From assembly GCA_944321715.1 (NCBI GenBank), contig CALUMJ010000009.1, positions 1 to 59,178 on the forward strand: DNA of 59,178 bases, given 5' to 3'. Shown piece after piece: positions 58,918 through 59,178 of the stretch; positions within the stretch are counted from its first letter, which is position 1, and the number at the start of each line of letters is the position of its first letter. The notes under the pieces were generated by a model. That model made no database searches. It was given only the letters and a program-made list of their open reading frames with translations, and had not been told where the DNA came from. The position numbers were made by a program, and so were the translations under genes. This stretch comes from an uncultured Muribaculaceae bacterium. GTDB lineage: Bacteria > Bacteroidota > Bacteroidia > Bacteroidales > Muribaculaceae.

Positions 58918-59178
58918 GCTACGGCTCGGCAAAGCGAAAAAAAAACAGCAAGCTGATTTTTTTGCATTGCGCTCGCCTTGCACTACTTTTGATAAGATAG
59001 GCTACGGCTCGGCAAAGCGAAAAAAACAGCGAGCTGATTTTTTTGCATTGCGCTCGCCTTGCACTACTTTTGATAAGATAGGCTACGGCTCGGCAAAGCG
59101 AAAAAAAACAGCGAGCTGATTTTTTTGCATTGCGCTCGCCTTGCACTACTTTTGATAAGATAGGCTACGGCTCGGCAA
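58918..59178 (+). repeat. Tandem array of promoter-bearing repeat family D
   Basis: Three units of 81-83 bp, beginning GCTACGGCTCGGCAAAGCG at 58918, 59001 and 59082, and the start of a fourth at 59164, cut by the window end. Each unit has an A-run, a CAGC(A/G)AGCTG palindrome, a T-run ending in TTTG, a 19-nt spacer and TACTTTTG, i.e. a full consensus promoter. Differences are mostly in A-run length. Confidence 0.85.

Noticed and set aside
58918-59178. CRISPR array or coding tandem repeat protein
   Set aside because: Units are 81-83 bp, nearly identical and contiguous; open frames through them shift with A-run length and give only Lys/Ala-rich low-complexity peptides.

Overview
The window comes from a gut-type member of the order Bacteroidales, most likely a Muribaculaceae-like lineage. 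The evidence is (i) the sigma-ABfr promoter signature TAnnTTTG, often with TTTG 19 nt upstream, in front of many genes; (ii) weak or absent Shine-Dalgarno sites; (iii) families such as the ResB/CcsA fusion, GH31 with a PA14 insert, TIG-like lipoproteins, zinc-ribbon proteins and viroplasmin-RNase H; and (iv) gene orders such as DUF177-rpmF-fabH-era-der. The genus is inference. Most of the window is chromosomal housekeeping sequence of moderately high GC, cut by AT-rich accessory patches and several families of small non-autonomous repeats.

Layout. 1-3.9 kb: mnmE, an HxlR regulator and pckA, all leftward. 3.9-5.5 kb: no convincing gene, but a consensus leftward promoter (5407-5437) and a strong leftward terminator (4191-4232) bracket about 1.2 kb of noncoding DNA. 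5.5-9.3 kb: glycosyltransferase, AraC regulator, secreted transglutaminase-like protein. 9.3-10.9 kb: an AT-rich DUF5672 gene between two inverted copies of one MITE. 10.9-16.3 kb: TPR protein, XRE-cupin regulator with an acyl/acetyl-CoA ligase, and an envelope protein pair. 16.5-18 kb: a lone phage-portal-like gene. 18-23.9 kb: amino acid:cation symporter, HAD phosphatase, sensor kinase plus DUF2141 protein, polyprenyl synthase, rnhB. 24-24.7 kb: repeat nest with a crystallin-like gene fragment. 24.7-29 kb: DUF177, rpmF, fabH, era, der. 29.5-35.5 kb: serine acetyltransferase, THUMP methyltransferase, purD, membrane protein, pdxB. 42.2-35.5 kb (leftward): an operon of porin, imelysin lipoprotein, di-haem lipoprotein and the CcsBA haem-lyase fusion, read here as a metal/haem-linked envelope system. 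42.4-43 kb: tRNA-Arg(ACG), 33-bp tandem repeats, a DUF4143 ATPase remnant. 43.1-49.5 kb: GH31 glycosidase and small unknown or lipoprotein genes. 49.7-52.2 kb: tail-anchored protein, zinc-ribbon protein, RNase HI. 52.6-54.5 kb: shikimate kinase, small lipoprotein, glycosyltransferase.

The most interesting coding region is 54.7-57.9 kb (leftward). An unannotated 51-residue Cys-rich peptide gene (57099-57254) is followed by a terminator-like hairpin, then a radical SAM/SPASM enzyme with an N-terminal PqqD-like region, then an amidohydrolase 3 bp further on. This is the architecture of a RiPP (ribosomally made, enzymatically modified peptide) locus. At the right edge, a small HTH regulator has a long leader with four nested helices (58516-58677). 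The window ends in a tandem array of a repeat whose every unit carries a consensus promoter; a single copy of the same repeat promotes the DUF5672 gene at 9.6 kb.

All functional calls come from reading translated sequence and motifs by eye; no database search was run.
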